From Candidatus Scalindua sp. (GTDB lineage Bacteria > Planctomycetota > Brocadiia > Brocadiales > Scalinduaceae), in NCBI GenBank assembly GCA_021777035.1, contig JAIQZR010000134.1:1-46152 (forward strand): a stretch of 46,152 bases of DNA, written 5' to 3'. Shown piece after piece: positions 1 through 8,070 of this stretch. The position numbers and the translations under genes were made by a program. A model generated the notes under the pieces. It saw only the letters and a program-made list of their open reading frames with translations, was not told the origin of the DNA and searched no databases. Position 1 is the stretch's first letter. Each line of letters starts with the position of its first letter.

Positions 1-528
1 TAAATCTTCAGAAGGAGATTTCTTCGGTGCTTTAACTCCAAGAAGTGATAAGAAAATGGCACACCGAAGTCGTTCCGCAAGCAAACGATAATCGATCCAC
101 CTTCTGTGCAAGCCTATCTTATTGCCAATTATGATTCTCCACACAATTCGCGCCAGAAAAATAATTTCAACGATTAGTATCTTGTGTGAAAGATGAAAAA
201 TGGCCTGAATGGCTACTACAAAAACGGCACATGCGGCCAACAATGCTATTTCTACAGATGCCTTCTGATAACGACGTTGATATTTTAAAGCCAGATGATC
301 AGCCTTTGCGTAATATGGTAGGAAAAACGAAAGTATCTGCTCAAACCGATCATAAAGTGATCCTTTGTCTTGAAGTGTATCAGCGCATTCATGAAAGTAT
401 TTTCTTAATGAGCCTTCAAGTGCTTCCCTGCTTAATTGAGACTTCTGTGGGCATGTCTTTTCCTTTTCATACTTTTGTCTCAAATCATGATTATCCAAGC
501 GTATTGCCTCCAAAATCAGGAAATACAT
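1..528 (-). CDS. Partial two-helix membrane protein (C-terminus outside window)
   Basis: An open minus-strand frame runs from an ATG at 528 off the left edge, giving 176 codons without a stop. The product has a charged, probably helical first third, then a hydrophobic stretch (about residues 103-114), a second one (about 121-137), and a conserved-looking tail with the pattern HRRWIDYRLLAERLR. A W-x-x-Y-R-x-x-A-E-R-L-R motif after paired helices recalls bacterial 2TM proteins linked to SLATT-, TIR- or RyR-type signalling, but I cannot name the family. An in-frame stop lies directly upstream of the ATG, no ribosome binding site is visible, and another frame stays open just upstream (about 588-490). 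The true start may therefore be lost to a frameshift. Downstream sequence is needed to classify it. Confidence 0.6.
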   Translation of the reverse strand, partial: MYFLILEAIRLDNHDLRQKYEKEKTCPQKSQLSREALEGSLRKYFHECADTLQDKGSLYDRFEQILSFFLPYYAKADHLALKYQRRYQKASVEIALLAACAVFVVAIQAIFHLSHKILIVEIIFLARIVWRIIIGNKIGLHRRWIDYRLLAERLRCAIFLSLLGVKAPKKSPSEDL

Positions 529-595
529 TTATAAATGTTATGTCGCAGTATATGCCAATATACAAGGCAAACAAAAATCCAAACCTGTTTCGTAC

Positions 596-636
596 GCAAC
601 CCCACCTCTCTCTGGGACAGAGAAGGGTGGGGTTGC
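596..636. repeat. Perfect 11-bp inverted repeat (hairpin)
   Basis: The arms GCAACCCCACC (596-606) and GGTGGGGTTGC (626-636) are exact reverse complements with a 19-nt loop that can pair further (CTCT/AGAG). It sits 15 bases past the stop of the minus-strand lipoprotein gene, so it may end that transcript. No clear T-run follows on that strand, so a dispersed palindromic element is equally likely. Confidence 0.6.
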
Positions 637-651
637 TTACTGAAGCTGTCC

Positions 652-936
652 TTACTTTACTTCTTCAGTATTCGCTGTACCAGTTTTTTCGTTCTTCTCT
701 GCTTCTGCCTTTGCTTTATTCAGTAGCATAGTTCTTCTTTTTTCATTTTGGGATGCTATCTCATCATCTAGTTCACGTGTAAGTTTGCCTGGATCTATTG
801 AAAGATCTTCATTTACACTTTCCATAGGAGTCGCCATAAATCTAGTCGTCGTCCTATTTGCCGAACACCCTGAAAAAAGCAATGCTGTCAGACACACTAT
901 CGCGACCAGGTAGAAATACTTATTAACAGATGTCAT
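652..936 (-). CDS. Small predicted lipoprotein
   Basis: The product has 94 residues. It starts with a short charged segment, a hydrophobic core and the lipobox LFSGC, with the lipidated cysteine at residue 24. This marks it as an exported lipoprotein, probably held in a periplasm-facing membrane. The rest is polar and rich in Glu, Lys and Asn, probably helical, with no domain I recognise. I chose the ATG at 936 because AAGGAGAG precedes it at a good distance and the signal peptide begins there; an upstream in-frame start at 999 would overlap mtnA and bury the signal. It lies 10 bp after mtnA on the same strand, so it is probably the last gene of that operon. Confidence 0.7.
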   Translation of the reverse strand: MTSVNKYFYLVAIVCLTALLFSGCSANRTTTRFMATPMESVNEDLSIDPGKLTRELDDEIASQNEKRRTMLLNKAKAEAEKNEKTGTANTEEVK

Positions 937-946
937 GACTCTCTCC

Positions 947-2002
947 TTAAATTTCGTTTCCAATAACCTTCTTAATATTTTCCATATTCGGCCCAACAAT
1001 TACTCCTCTTTCTGTAATAATGGCTTTTATATTTGATGCAGGAGTAACGTCAAAGGCTGGATTAAATACCTTTATACCATCCGGAGCAATTTTATGCCCG
1101 GCAATACTGGTAACTTCATCCGGCCCTCTCTCTTCTATGGGGATGTCATCACCGGAAGTTATACTGAGATCAAATGTAGAAACCGGGGCCGCAACATAGA
1201 ACGGTACATTATGTTCCTTTGCGATTATCGAAAGACTGTAGGTGCCAATTTTGTTCGCGGCATCGCCATTAGCCGCAATCCTGTCGGCACCAACAATTAC
1301 ACAGTCAATTTTTTTCGTCTTCATAGTATGAGCTGCCATATTATCACAAATCAGCGTTACATCAATACCGGCTTCCTTCAACTCCCAGGCAGTGAGCCTG
1401 GAGCCCTGTAGTAACGGACGTGTTTCATCAGCGTACACACTGATTTTTTTCCCATTATTTGATGCTGCAAACATTACCGCCAGAGCTGTTCCAAAATCTC
1501 CCGTAGCCAATCCTCCGGCATTACAGTGTGTTATTACACAACTACCATCTTCCAGGAAAGCCTCACCGTTCTCCCCTATCTTACGACATATCAATTTGTC
1601 CTCTTCAAGAATTGTCTTTGCTTCATTAAGGAGTATTTCTTTAATCTCCGGAACCGTTTTTTGGCTACTCTTCAACGCGGTCTCTTCCATACGTTTTAGG
1701 CCCCAGAATAGATTTACGGCTGTTGGCCTGGAAGAACCCAGATACGCGATAACTTCCTTCAACTCTTTAAAGAAGGATTCGAAATCCTCAGATTTGTCAT
1801 TCTTAATTCCTACAACTGCTCCCATCGCCCCGGCAATACCGATAGCAGGAGCGCCTCTGACCATGAGTGTCTTTATTGCGTGATAAATACTCTCTCTATC
1901 ATCACAGTAAGTATATTTCAATTCATTTGGCAAGAGTGTTTGGTCCACAATCTTTATCTTTCCATCTACTCCGCCTATCCATTCTATAGTTGGTACCGGC
2001 AC
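947..2002 (-). CDS. mtnA: S-methyl-5-thioribose-1-phosphate isomerase
   Basis: MtnA converts S-methyl-5-thioribose-1-phosphate to the ribulose form in methionine salvage. The 351-residue length fits the family. Diagnostic stretches are VRGAPAIGIAGA near residue 50, THCNAGGLAT with the catalytic cysteine, and IVGADRIAANGDAANKIGTY with the catalytic aspartate. The family is related to eIF2B alpha subunits. The start is GTG (2000-2002), preceded by AAAAAGGAG. It follows purE by 33 bp on the same strand. No other salvage gene is visible nearby except the nucleosidase at 2596-3387. Since that product is not obviously a phosphorylase, the source of the sugar phosphate is open; some MtnA proteins handle other 5-deoxysugar phosphates. 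Confidence 0.93.
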   Translation of the reverse strand: MPVPTIEWIGGVDGKIKIVDQTLLPNELKYTYCDDRESIYHAIKTLMVRGAPAIGIAGAMGAVVGIKNDKSEDFESFFKELKEVIAYLGSSRPTAVNLFWGLKRMEETALKSSQKTVPEIKEILLNEAKTILEEDKLICRKIGENGEAFLEDGSCVITHCNAGGLATGDFGTALAVMFAASNNGKKISVYADETRPLLQGSRLTAWELKEAGIDVTLICDNMAAHTMKTKKIDCVIVGADRIAANGDAANKIGTYSLSIIAKEHNVPFYVAAPVSTFDLSITSGDDIPIEERGPDEVTSIAGHKIAPDGIKVFNPAFDVTPASNIKAIITERGVIVGPNMENIKKVIGNEI

Positions 2003-2035
2003 TTAAATCTCCTTTTTAATGGTAGTAAGATTCTA

Positions 2036-2548
2036 CTATTTTATCTTTTTCAATAATTTTTTAACTTTTTTGTCTTTCTGAATAACCTTCTCTGCCTGTC
2101 TCTTCTTATAATCTATAATCTTCTTTTTAAGGGCTTTGTCTGCAGTGCTCAAAATCTGAACTGCCAGGATAGCTGCATTTTTTGCGCCTGCTTTTCCTAT
2201 CCCAACGGCTGCAACCGGAACACCACCCGGCATTTGTACAATAGAATAAAGGGAATCCAGCCCTCCAAGATCAGACGTCAGCATAGGCACACCAATAACT
2301 GGCACAGGAGTCATCGAAGCGATTACTCCCGCAAGATGTGCGGCACCCCCCGCTCCACCAATAATTACTTTGTAACCCTTCTTCTCTGCTGTCATCGCAT
2401 ACTTGTGCGCGCGTTGCGGAGATCTGTGACAAGAAACCACATCCACATCATACTTTATCTCGAATTCATCAAGAACATCTAGTGTTTCCTGCATAGTACT
2501 TAAATCAGAATCACTACCCATTACAATGCCAATTTTTTTATTCGGCAT
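2036..2548 (-). CDS. purE: N5-carboxyaminoimidazole ribonucleotide mutase
   Basis: PurE moves the carboxyl group of N5-CAIR to C4 in purine synthesis in the cytosol. The 170-residue product has the N-terminal GSDSDLSTM phosphate-binding loop, the SCHRSP motif with the catalytic histidine, the GGAGGAAHLAG loop and the VPMLTSDLGGLDSL segment expected of class I PurE. I placed the start at the ATG at 2548 because CAGGAGG lies 5-8 bases upstream and MPNKKIGIVMGSDSD is the usual N-terminus; an in-frame start at 2581 adds 11 residues without support. The Lys-rich C-terminal tail is longer than in many PurE proteins. No purK is nearby. It lies between the HpnG-like gene and mtnA, probably in one operon. 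Confidence 0.94.
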   Translation of the reverse strand: MPNKKIGIVMGSDSDLSTMQETLDVLDEFEIKYDVDVVSCHRSPQRAHKYAMTAEKKGYKVIIGGAGGAAHLAGVIASMTPVPVIGVPMLTSDLGGLDSLYSIVQMPGGVPVAAVGIGKAGAKNAAILAVQILSTADKALKKKIIDYKKRQAEKVIQKDKKVKKLLKKIK

Positions 2549-2595
2549 ACTAACCTCCTGTAAACCCTTACTCTTCACCATACACGGGAAGAGAG

Positions 2596-3387
2596 TCAGG
2601 GTGTTGAATTAACATTATTATCATAAACCAATGGAACCAATTTAGAGATGAAACAGGCCAGACTCTTCGACGCAATCTTTGTCTGTTTATTAAGACGGCT
2701 TAACAGTGCCAGACTTTTAGGATTCTTCAAAACTCCCAATGCAATGCTCGCTGTCTTAATCTTGCCTTCATCAGATATTATATTGTCGTAGTCAAGTTGA
2801 AGATCGTCATCAATATCATCTGATATTGACCGTATTGCTGCAAACTCGACGCCCTTCTCGTGTGCAACTTCCGCAACGGCCGCACTCTCCATTTCAACAG
2901 CCAGGAAAGAACTTTGCTCTCCAATTTTTCTCTTTGTACTCGCCTGGCTTACGACCTTGCCCACCGTTAATAGATTGCCAAAATGAGATTTTGACTCCAG
3001 TCTATTACTAATTTGTCTCGCTAATTGTACGATCTCTTTATTGCAGACGAAATTCGATTCCAGTTGCAACTCCTCACTATCGTAATCGCCCTGTTTACTA
3101 TAGCCGACACTTTCAGCGATAACCATATCACCAACATTAAGACCCGGTCGTATACCCCCTGCAACACCCGCCGAAATCAACAAATCAACTTTCGTTGATT
3201 CTAATAAACGGCTTGTCGCCTTAATAGCATTTTCCCTGCCTATGCCACCCTGGACAACCATAAGAGGCAGACCATTCATGTCACCGTGATAAAGTATCAC
3301 TCCATCTACATCAGACTTATTAGAAACATTCATACATGCGACTAAGGGACGCACTTCCTGCCGTATCGCACACAAAACTGCTATCAT
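2596..3387 (-). CDS. hpnG: Nucleoside phosphorylase-fold nucleosidase, probably HpnG
   Basis: This 263-residue protein belongs to the purine nucleosidase/phosphorylase (MTAN/PNP) superfamily. It shows the N-terminal IAVLCAIRQEV strand, GGIGRENAIKAT, the SAGVAGGIRPGLNVGD loop, the ribose-binding AVEMESAA and the catalytic region RSISDD. HpnG removes adenine from adenosylhopane to give ribosylhopane, the step after HpnH. The gene is divergent from hpnH with 305 bp between them, which is the main reason for choosing HpnG over MTA/SAH nucleosidase or futalosine hydrolase; those cannot be excluded from motifs alone. The start ATG is followed by a typical N-terminus, although the upstream Shine-Dalgarno is weak. 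About 45 C-terminal residues extend past the usual fold. Confidence 0.7.
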   Translation of the reverse strand: MIAVLCAIRQEVRPLVACMNVSNKSDVDGVILYHGDMNGLPLMVVQGGIGRENAIKATSRLLESTKVDLLISAGVAGGIRPGLNVGDMVIAESVGYSKQGDYDSEELQLESNFVCNKEIVQLARQISNRLESKSHFGNLLTVGKVVSQASTKRKIGEQSSFLAVEMESAAVAEVAHEKGVEFAAIRSISDDIDDDLQLDYDNIISDEGKIKTASIALGVLKNPKSLALLSRLNKQTKIASKSLACFISKLVPLVYDNNVNSTP

Positions 3388-3692
3388 CTTTTGTCCATAA
3401 CTTTAACCATCATAGATATAATATTTGACAGACCTGCTCAATATGTTCAACAGACGGGAAACAGTACCACGATTTAATTCATGATGTACTTGTAGTGAAA
3501 TTTTATAACTCGTAACTCTATCATACCATAATATTTATGTCAATTTATTTATTAAGCATTCTTGACATTCAGGCCATTATGAATTACAAAAACATACTTC
3601 TGTTCAGCTCTTAATATTCCTCCTTCCGGGAGAATGACAAATAATGTATAATACACGAATTATTAACAACTACATAATGAAGGTATAAAATA
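3388..3692. promoter_or_regulatory. Divergent promoter region between hpnG-like gene and hpnH
   Basis: This 305-bp AT-rich stretch has no gene. On the plus strand a perfect TATAAT lies at 3647-3652, about 40 bases before the hpnH ATG, with no good -35 box at 17 bp. A TTGACA lies near 3563. GAAGG at 3679-3683 serves as the hpnH ribosome binding site with 9-bp spacing. Promoters for both directions probably lie here; the -10 call is by eye. Confidence 0.45.
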
Positions 3693-4691
3693 ATGAGAAG
3701 TTCATTCAAACAAACATGTTCTATCACTAAATATTTATTAAAAAACAAGATTTGTTCAATCAAACGATTTCCACTTGTACTGATGCTGGAGATTACACAC
3801 AACTGTAATCTTACATGCGAAGGCTGCGGCAGGATCCAGGAATTTAAGGAGACAATGGACAGGAAAATGAGTCCGGACGAATGTATGCATGCTGCTGAAG
3901 AGTGTGGAGCACCCGTGGTATCAGTTACCGGAGGAGAGCCTTTCCTTCATCCTGATCTAAATAAGATAGTAAGCGGGCTAATTGCGAAAAAACGTCATGT
4001 TTATCTCTGTACAAACGGAATAACCCTGGGTGATTCTCTAGGCAAATTTACACCAAGCCCGTATTTAAACATAAACGTACATCTGGATGGAATGGCAGAG
4101 ACACATGACAGGATCGTTGGCGCTAAAGGAATATTCAAGAAGGCAACTGATTCAATCAGAAAGGCCAAACAGATGGGCTTTGCTGTATGTACAAATACAA
4201 CCATTTTCAAGGACACAGATCCAAAGGAGATAGAAGAGCTATTCGCATATCTTACAAGTCTAAAAATTGATGGCCTTCTTGTCTCACCCGGATTCAGCTT
4301 TGAGGACAACTCAAACGATGTTTTCATTCAGAAGGAAGAATTTCACAGGAAGTTCAGTTTTATCTATGGACTATCAAAAAAGTACAGAACAATGAATACA
4401 CCAATGTATATGCAATTCCTTATGGGTGAAAGAGACCTGGAATGCACACCATGGGGCAACCCTACGAAAAACTACCTTGGTTGGAAGGGCCCCTGCTATC
4501 TGATCACCGATGCATATTATAAGACCTTCAAAGAGTTGATGGACAGAACCGATTGGGACAAATACGGCAGAGGTAAAGATCCCCGCTGTCACAACTGCAT
4601 GGTGCACTGCGGATACGAACCAACGGTCGTCCTGGAAACCGGAAAAAAGTTAAAGGACATATACGAAATGGCAAAATGGAATTTCAGCTAA
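3693..4691 (+). CDS. hpnH: Adenosyl-hopene transferase, radical SAM enzyme
   Basis: HpnH joins the 5'-deoxyadenosyl radical from S-adenosylmethionine to a hopene such as diploptene, giving adenosylhopane, the first step of bacteriohopanepolyol side-chain synthesis. The 332-residue product has the radical SAM cluster motif CNLTCEGC (C38, C42, C45; CX3CX2C), the GGEP SAM-binding motif followed by FLHPDL, and an HLDG segment typical of HpnH. RFPLVLMLEITHNC at the N-terminus and CHNCMVHCGYEP at the C-terminus also match my memory of the family. Cysteines in the C-terminal motif may hold an auxiliary site; that is inference. The gene is divergent from the HpnG-like gene. A decayed copy of its middle part lies at 5609-5826, beyond a toxin-antitoxin pair. 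Confidence 0.9.
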   Translation: MRSSFKQTCSITKYLLKNKICSIKRFPLVLMLEITHNCNLTCEGCGRIQEFKETMDRKMSPDECMHAAEECGAPVVSVTGGEPFLHPDLNKIVSGLIAKKRHVYLCTNGITLGDSLGKFTPSPYLNINVHLDGMAETHDRIVGAKGIFKKATDSIRKAKQMGFAVCTNTTIFKDTDPKEIEELFAYLTSLKIDGLLVSPGFSFEDNSNDVFIQKEEFHRKFSFIYGLSKKYRTMNTPMYMQFLMGERDLECTPWGNPTKNYLGWKGPCYLITDAYYKTFKELMDRTDWDKYGRGKDPRCHNCMVHCGYEPTVVLETGKKLKDIYEMAKWNFS

Positions 4692-4746
4692 TGTCCTTTA
4701 TGTTCATTTATGTAATCTACAAAAATTGAGTTATAAAGATAATACG

Positions 4747-5172
4747 ATGATAAAATTCAAGAAATTACCGGAAAATATTCATGATCTGCTACCCAAAGCA
4801 AAGGTATATCTGAATGAACATCCACGCGTAATCTTTGCCTATTTATTTGGCGGGTATTCAAGGAACACACGGTCTCTTGTGAGCGACATAGATATCGCTG
4901 TGTATATTTCAGAAGACTCAGATTTATTACAGGTGAAAATAGATTTACTTGGTAAACTAATAGAAGTTCTGGAAACTGATGAAATTGACCTGGTAATATT
5001 GAATACCGCATCACTTCCGCTAGTTGCGAGGATTATAGAAAACAAGGTGATTGTCGTGGATAAAGACCCCCTTTTTAGACACGATTATGAATCATTAAAC
5101 CTAAGGGAATATTTTGATTTTTCAATAAAAGAAATGGATATACTTAACAGGAGATACATGCTTGGTAGATAA
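4747..5172 (+). CDS. mntA: MntA-type nucleotidyltransferase antitoxin
   Basis: This is a minimal nucleotidyltransferase of about 141 residues. The signature GGYSRN (residues 35-40) followed by SDIDIAVY, with the metal-binding pair D47 and D49, and a third acidic strand in EIDLVIL fit the MntA fold. In HepT-MntA systems the enzyme AMPylates and silences the HepT RNase. The usual GSxxRG reads GGYSRNT here, a mild departure. An in-frame TTG at 4726 could add seven residues; I prefer the ATG at 4747, though neither has a clear Shine-Dalgarno. Its end overlaps hepT by 11 bp, which shows coupling. It starts 55 bp after hpnH ends and is flanked on the far side by the hpnH fragment. Confidence 0.85.
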   Translation: MIKFKKLPENIHDLLPKAKVYLNEHPRVIFAYLFGGYSRNTRSLVSDIDIAVYISEDSDLLQVKIDLLGKLIEVLETDEIDLVILNTASLPLVARIIENKVIVVDKDPLFRHDYESLNLREYFDFSIKEMDILNRRYMLGR

Positions 5173-5575
5173 AGCCCTTATACTGAGAAAGTTAAGCGAG
5201 TTGGATGAATATTCTAAACAAATTGGGGAGTTTGCAGCAACTACCGCAGAAGAGTATTGCGGAAACCGGAAGATTCAACGTATTGTAGAAAGAACATTGC
5301 AGATGATGATAGAGTCCTGTGCAGATGTTGCCAACCATATTATTTCATCCAAAGAATACCGTGTACCCAAAAGTTATGTGGATATATTCAAGATCCTACA
5401 TGAAAATGATATCATAGACAGTAAAATCTTTGATAAGATGGCAAACATGGTAAAATTTAGAAACATAGTTGTTCATGATTATGATAAGATCGATGTAGCA
5501 ATAGTTATTAACATATTAAAAAAACATCTTAATGACTTCAAAACTTTCAAAAATTGCGTTCTCCAAGTATTATAA
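5162..5575 (+). CDS. hepT: HepT-type RNase toxin (DUF86)
   Basis: HepT is a HEPN-domain RNase toxin paired with MntA. The 137-residue, mostly helical product has the catalytic RX4HXY motif intact as RNIVVHDY (R100, H105, Y107), the site that MntA AMPylates at the tyrosine. The start is TTG at 5162, inside the end of mntA, supported by AGGAGA at the right distance. Length and motif suggest a working toxin. Its translation is coupled to the antitoxin gene. Confidence 0.88.
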   Translation: MVDKALILRKLSELDEYSKQIGEFAATTAEEYCGNRKIQRIVERTLQMMIESCADVANHIISSKEYRVPKSYVDIFKILHENDIIDSKIFDKMANMVKFRNIVVHDYDKIDVAIVINILKKHLNDFKTFKNCVLQVL

Positions 5576-5608
5576 TGCGCATCAGCGCATCTGCCTGTCA
5601 AGCATCAG

Positions 5609-5826
5609 GATCTGGATAAGATAGTAAACGGATTAATTGCGAAAAAAACGTCATGTTTATCTCTGTACAAACGGAATAACCCTGGGTGATTCTCCAGGCA
5701 AATTTACACCAGGCCCGTACTTAAACATAAACGTACATCTGGATGAAATGGCAGAGACACATGACAGGATCGTTGGTGCTGAAGGAGTATTCAAGAAGGC
5801 AACTGATTCAATCAGAAAGGCCAAAC
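5609..5826 (+). pseudogene. Decayed partial copy of hpnH
   Basis: This stretch matches 3954-4170 of hpnH with about a dozen substitutions and one extra A in an A-run near 5641, roughly 94% identity by hand count. The extra base shifts the frame, so the copy encodes only pieces of hpnH residues about 88-159. It covers neither the cluster motif nor the C-terminus and cannot be functional. The match ends sharply in an inverted repeat at 5827-5868. It lies 34 bp after hepT, so the toxin-antitoxin pair sits between hpnH and this fragment. Confidence 0.9.
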
Positions 5827-5868
5827 GCGAAGCTTGCCATATTGTAAAAAGTGTATAGCAAGCTTCGC
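5827..5868. repeat. 11-bp inverted repeat at the end of the hpnH copy
   Basis: The arms GCGAAGCTTGC (5827-5837) and GCAAGCTTCGC (5858-5868) are exact reverse complements with a 20-nt AT-rich loop. The left arm begins at the base where similarity to hpnH stops, so the element marks or caused a rearrangement joint. It could also act as a transcription end for the mntA-hepT operon. Confidence 0.75.
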
Positions 5869-5942
5869 CGTGAACAATTACCCATTTTTTCATCAAAATA
5901 GTTAAAAAAATCTATTAAAACGCTAACTGCCAGCTACTACTT

Positions 5943-6659
5943 TCAGGGAGTTGTAATATCAAGCAGTTCCACTGTAAATATCAAGGTCTGATTAGGGCCA
6001 ATGCTTGCCGGTCCGTTTGGTCCATAAGCCAATCTTGAAGGAATATAAAATTCATATTTGCTGCCAACATTCATAAGTTGCACACCTTCCGTCCACCCTT
6101 TGATGACTTGATTTAAACCGAACTCTGCCGGCTTATTACGTTTGTATGAGCTATCAAACTCTTTTCCGTCAATCAATGTACCACTATAATGTACTTTGAC
6201 ATTATCAGTCGCCTTCGGCTTAGCGCCATCTCCATTGGTTATAACTTTATACTGTAAACCGGAAGCGGTTTCCTTAACGCCAGGTTTCTTTTTATTGGCG
6301 CCTAGAAAAGCCAGGCCCTTTCTGATGTTTTCAGTACCTTTAGCCATATTTACAGCTTGTGCTTTTTCCTGTGCCTTCTTTTGAAAAGAGGCCATGCAAG
6401 AACTAATCTCCTCTTGTGTCATCGCAGGTTTGCTCCCCTTAACTACACTATTAAATCCTTGTGCAAACAGTTCTAAATTCATGTCCAAGTCGCTCTGTTT
6501 GCTAAAACTACCAATTTGAGTTCCAATAATATAGCTGACCTTTTGAGACTCAGACCATTTAGCAGATACACCTGCAGGCTTAGTATCATCTTGAGCGAAA
6601 GTAATACCCGAGTTAATAAATAACATTGCAGCTGAAAATAACATAACTTTTAATTTCAT
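5943..6659 (-). CDS. FKBP-type peptidyl-prolyl isomerase, exported
   Basis: The 238-residue product resembles FkpA/Mip. It has a signal peptide (hydrophobic residues about 5-22, cleavage probably after TFA), a helical N-terminal dimerisation domain (about 38-110) and a C-terminal FKBP domain (about 130-238). The FKBP domain has VKVHYSGTLIDGKEFDSSY, VIKGWTEGVQLMNVGSKYEFYIP and LAYGPNG, which carry the usual active-site aromatics. Such enzymes speed proline isomerisation and act as chaperones for envelope proteins. The start is supported by TAGGAG. It is a single gene with no clear operon partner. Confidence 0.93.
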   Translation of the reverse strand: MKLKVMLFSAAMLFINSGITFAQDDTKPAGVSAKWSESQKVSYIIGTQIGSFSKQSDLDMNLELFAQGFNSVVKGSKPAMTQEEISSCMASFQKKAQEKAQAVNMAKGTENIRKGLAFLGANKKKPGVKETASGLQYKVITNGDGAKPKATDNVKVHYSGTLIDGKEFDSSYKRNKPAEFGLNQVIKGWTEGVQLMNVGSKYEFYIPSRLAYGPNGPASIGPNQTLIFTVELLDITTP

Positions 6660-7284
6660 AAATAAGCTCCTAAAGTCCGTAATTTTAAATATAAAGTCTA
6701 TAAAAAAAGAGCATGCATCATATCATGGTGCTAGTCTTAGTGAAATGATAATTTGGTGAATATACTTCTCTTCTTTTTCCTCGAACCTGCAAGTGTAACT
6801 AACCCTTTTCAACAATTGTAAAATAAATGTGACCATGTTGCATAACACAAGAAAATTCTATGACGAATTTTTCCGTGACTCCTGATGCACCTCCAGAATC
6901 AAAGAGAGATGAAAATGCAAACCACATATTGCTTCCTTCACCCGCAATGAGCATTCGGCAGACAGCACAGCTAACCTAACAAGGCAGGGTTCTTTCGTAT
7001 TGTTACACTCTATAAAAGCGCAGGTGTTCTATCCCTTTTGTTATTCTGACCTCGTGTTTGTGAAGTAAAAGAAAACCTATTCATCTGTTTTTGTTTGATA
7101 AAAATATACAATATTCAAAGTATGTTCCTGTAGTAGAGTATCCAAGTATCCAATTAATTGTTGACAAATAATCCAGGCTTTGATAGTTTAGGTATCGCTG
7201 GGAAGACCTATAATGTGCCTTTGGTGCTTCCTTCCATCGGTTGGCAATGAGCCAGAGGAAATAGGCATTATAGGGGCCGCTTTT
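6660..7284. other. Intergenic region with no convincing gene
   Basis: About 620 bp lie between the isomerase gene and the DUF3800 remnant. Short open frames here lack ribosome sites and recognisable residues. It holds one copy of an imperfect 29-bp direct repeat (6911-6939). I see no tRNA or clear terminator. Confidence 0.5.
6911..6939. repeat. Imperfect 29-bp direct repeat, paired with 7771-7799
   Basis: The core GCAARCCACATATTGC occurs at both sites within a 29-bp match that has three differences. The two copies enclose about 830 bp, including the broken DUF3800 gene, so they may mark an old insertion. Confidence 0.55.
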
Positions 7285-7678
7285 TTAACGCAAATACTCC
7301 GTTTCAAATCCGACCTTATCACTGTAAATACTATACCATTCAATATCACTGTTTTCATACTTTCTGAATATTCCCCAGCAAAACAGATCAACTGCCTGCA
7401 AACCAGTGCTTTCCTGAGAGGTGAGATGTAAAATGTTTAAATCGGTATTAAGTGGTAATAATGCCTCAAGTTGATTAATCAGGTATTGATTGAAATCTCT
7501 CGCCTCCTCCTTGTTTTTGCACCTATCGACTATAAGTTCAACGTTTCTTTTGCACTTTAGACAAATCTAATTTTTCCATTAAGAATCTGGCAAGGAAATT
7601 ATATAACTTCTTTTTCGTTGTCTTTCTCTTCTTAAAATCAAAACCAAGATCGCCTGATTCATCGAGATAAATAAACAT
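7285..7678 (-). pseudogene. DUF3800 gene with internal deletion and frameshift
   Basis: From an ATG at 7678 the minus strand reads MFIYLDESGDLGFDF, the typical N-terminus of DUF3800 proteins (probable RNase H-like fold with an acidic DES motif). It runs 46 codons and stops at 7538. In another frame, from about 7542 to the stop at 7285, it resumes with a DUF3800 C-terminus: VELIVDRCKNKEEARDF, then STGLQAVDLFCWGIFRKYE. Together the parts give about 130 residues against about 220-230 in intact members such as the gene at 15908-16588, so a middle block is missing. The function of DUF3800 proteins is unclear; they are frequent in mobile and defence regions. Confidence 0.8.
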
Positions 7679-8070
7679 TCATTTCCCTATAGTCTTTTTA
7701 TAAATCTCTTTTATACCAATCAAACTTATGATAACAAAAATCCATACAATCGTATCAAACCTTGAAAGCAGAAAACGCAAGCCACATATTGCCTCCTTCT
7801 TGTCCTCGGCGTCTGTTGTCCGGGAAAGTCTGAGCTAGATAAAAGAAAAAAACCAGCCACACCCGCCTAATAATCTGCCGGGCAGGTAGGCGCTCTTTAT
7901 CTGCCTCCCTTTCGGGAGGATTCCAGTTCCGGACTCCTTGTAAAAACAAGGTTATTCCTCAATCCCTTAATCTGCATTTATCCTTGTTCTCTGCGCCCTG
8001 ATGCGGTGAGTACATTTTTACAACTTTAGTCACTTTAGATCACTTCACACTTTAGGCACTTGTTTCTACT
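7679..8070. other. Intergenic region with short palindromes and a repeat copy
   Basis: No gene is seen. It contains the second copy of the 29-bp repeat (7771-7799) and a GC-rich patch near 7870-7920 with CCTCCC...GGGAGG. Near 8020-8060 there is a run of related CTTTAG/CACTT words that resembles the arms of the hairpin at 32782-32830. Confidence 0.45.

Noticed and set aside
186-731. Plus-strand open frame of 181 codons
   Set aside because: It lies antisense to the membrane protein frame (1-528) and crosses the hairpin and lipoprotein gene; its sequence shows no family features.
2036-2581. Longer purE frame starting at 2581
   Set aside because: The added 11 residues are outside the family and a strong ribosome site precedes the ATG at 2548.
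7188-7431. Two overlapping short frames on opposite strands
   Set aside because: The minus-strand DUF3800 remnant in a different frame explains the coding signal in this stretch.
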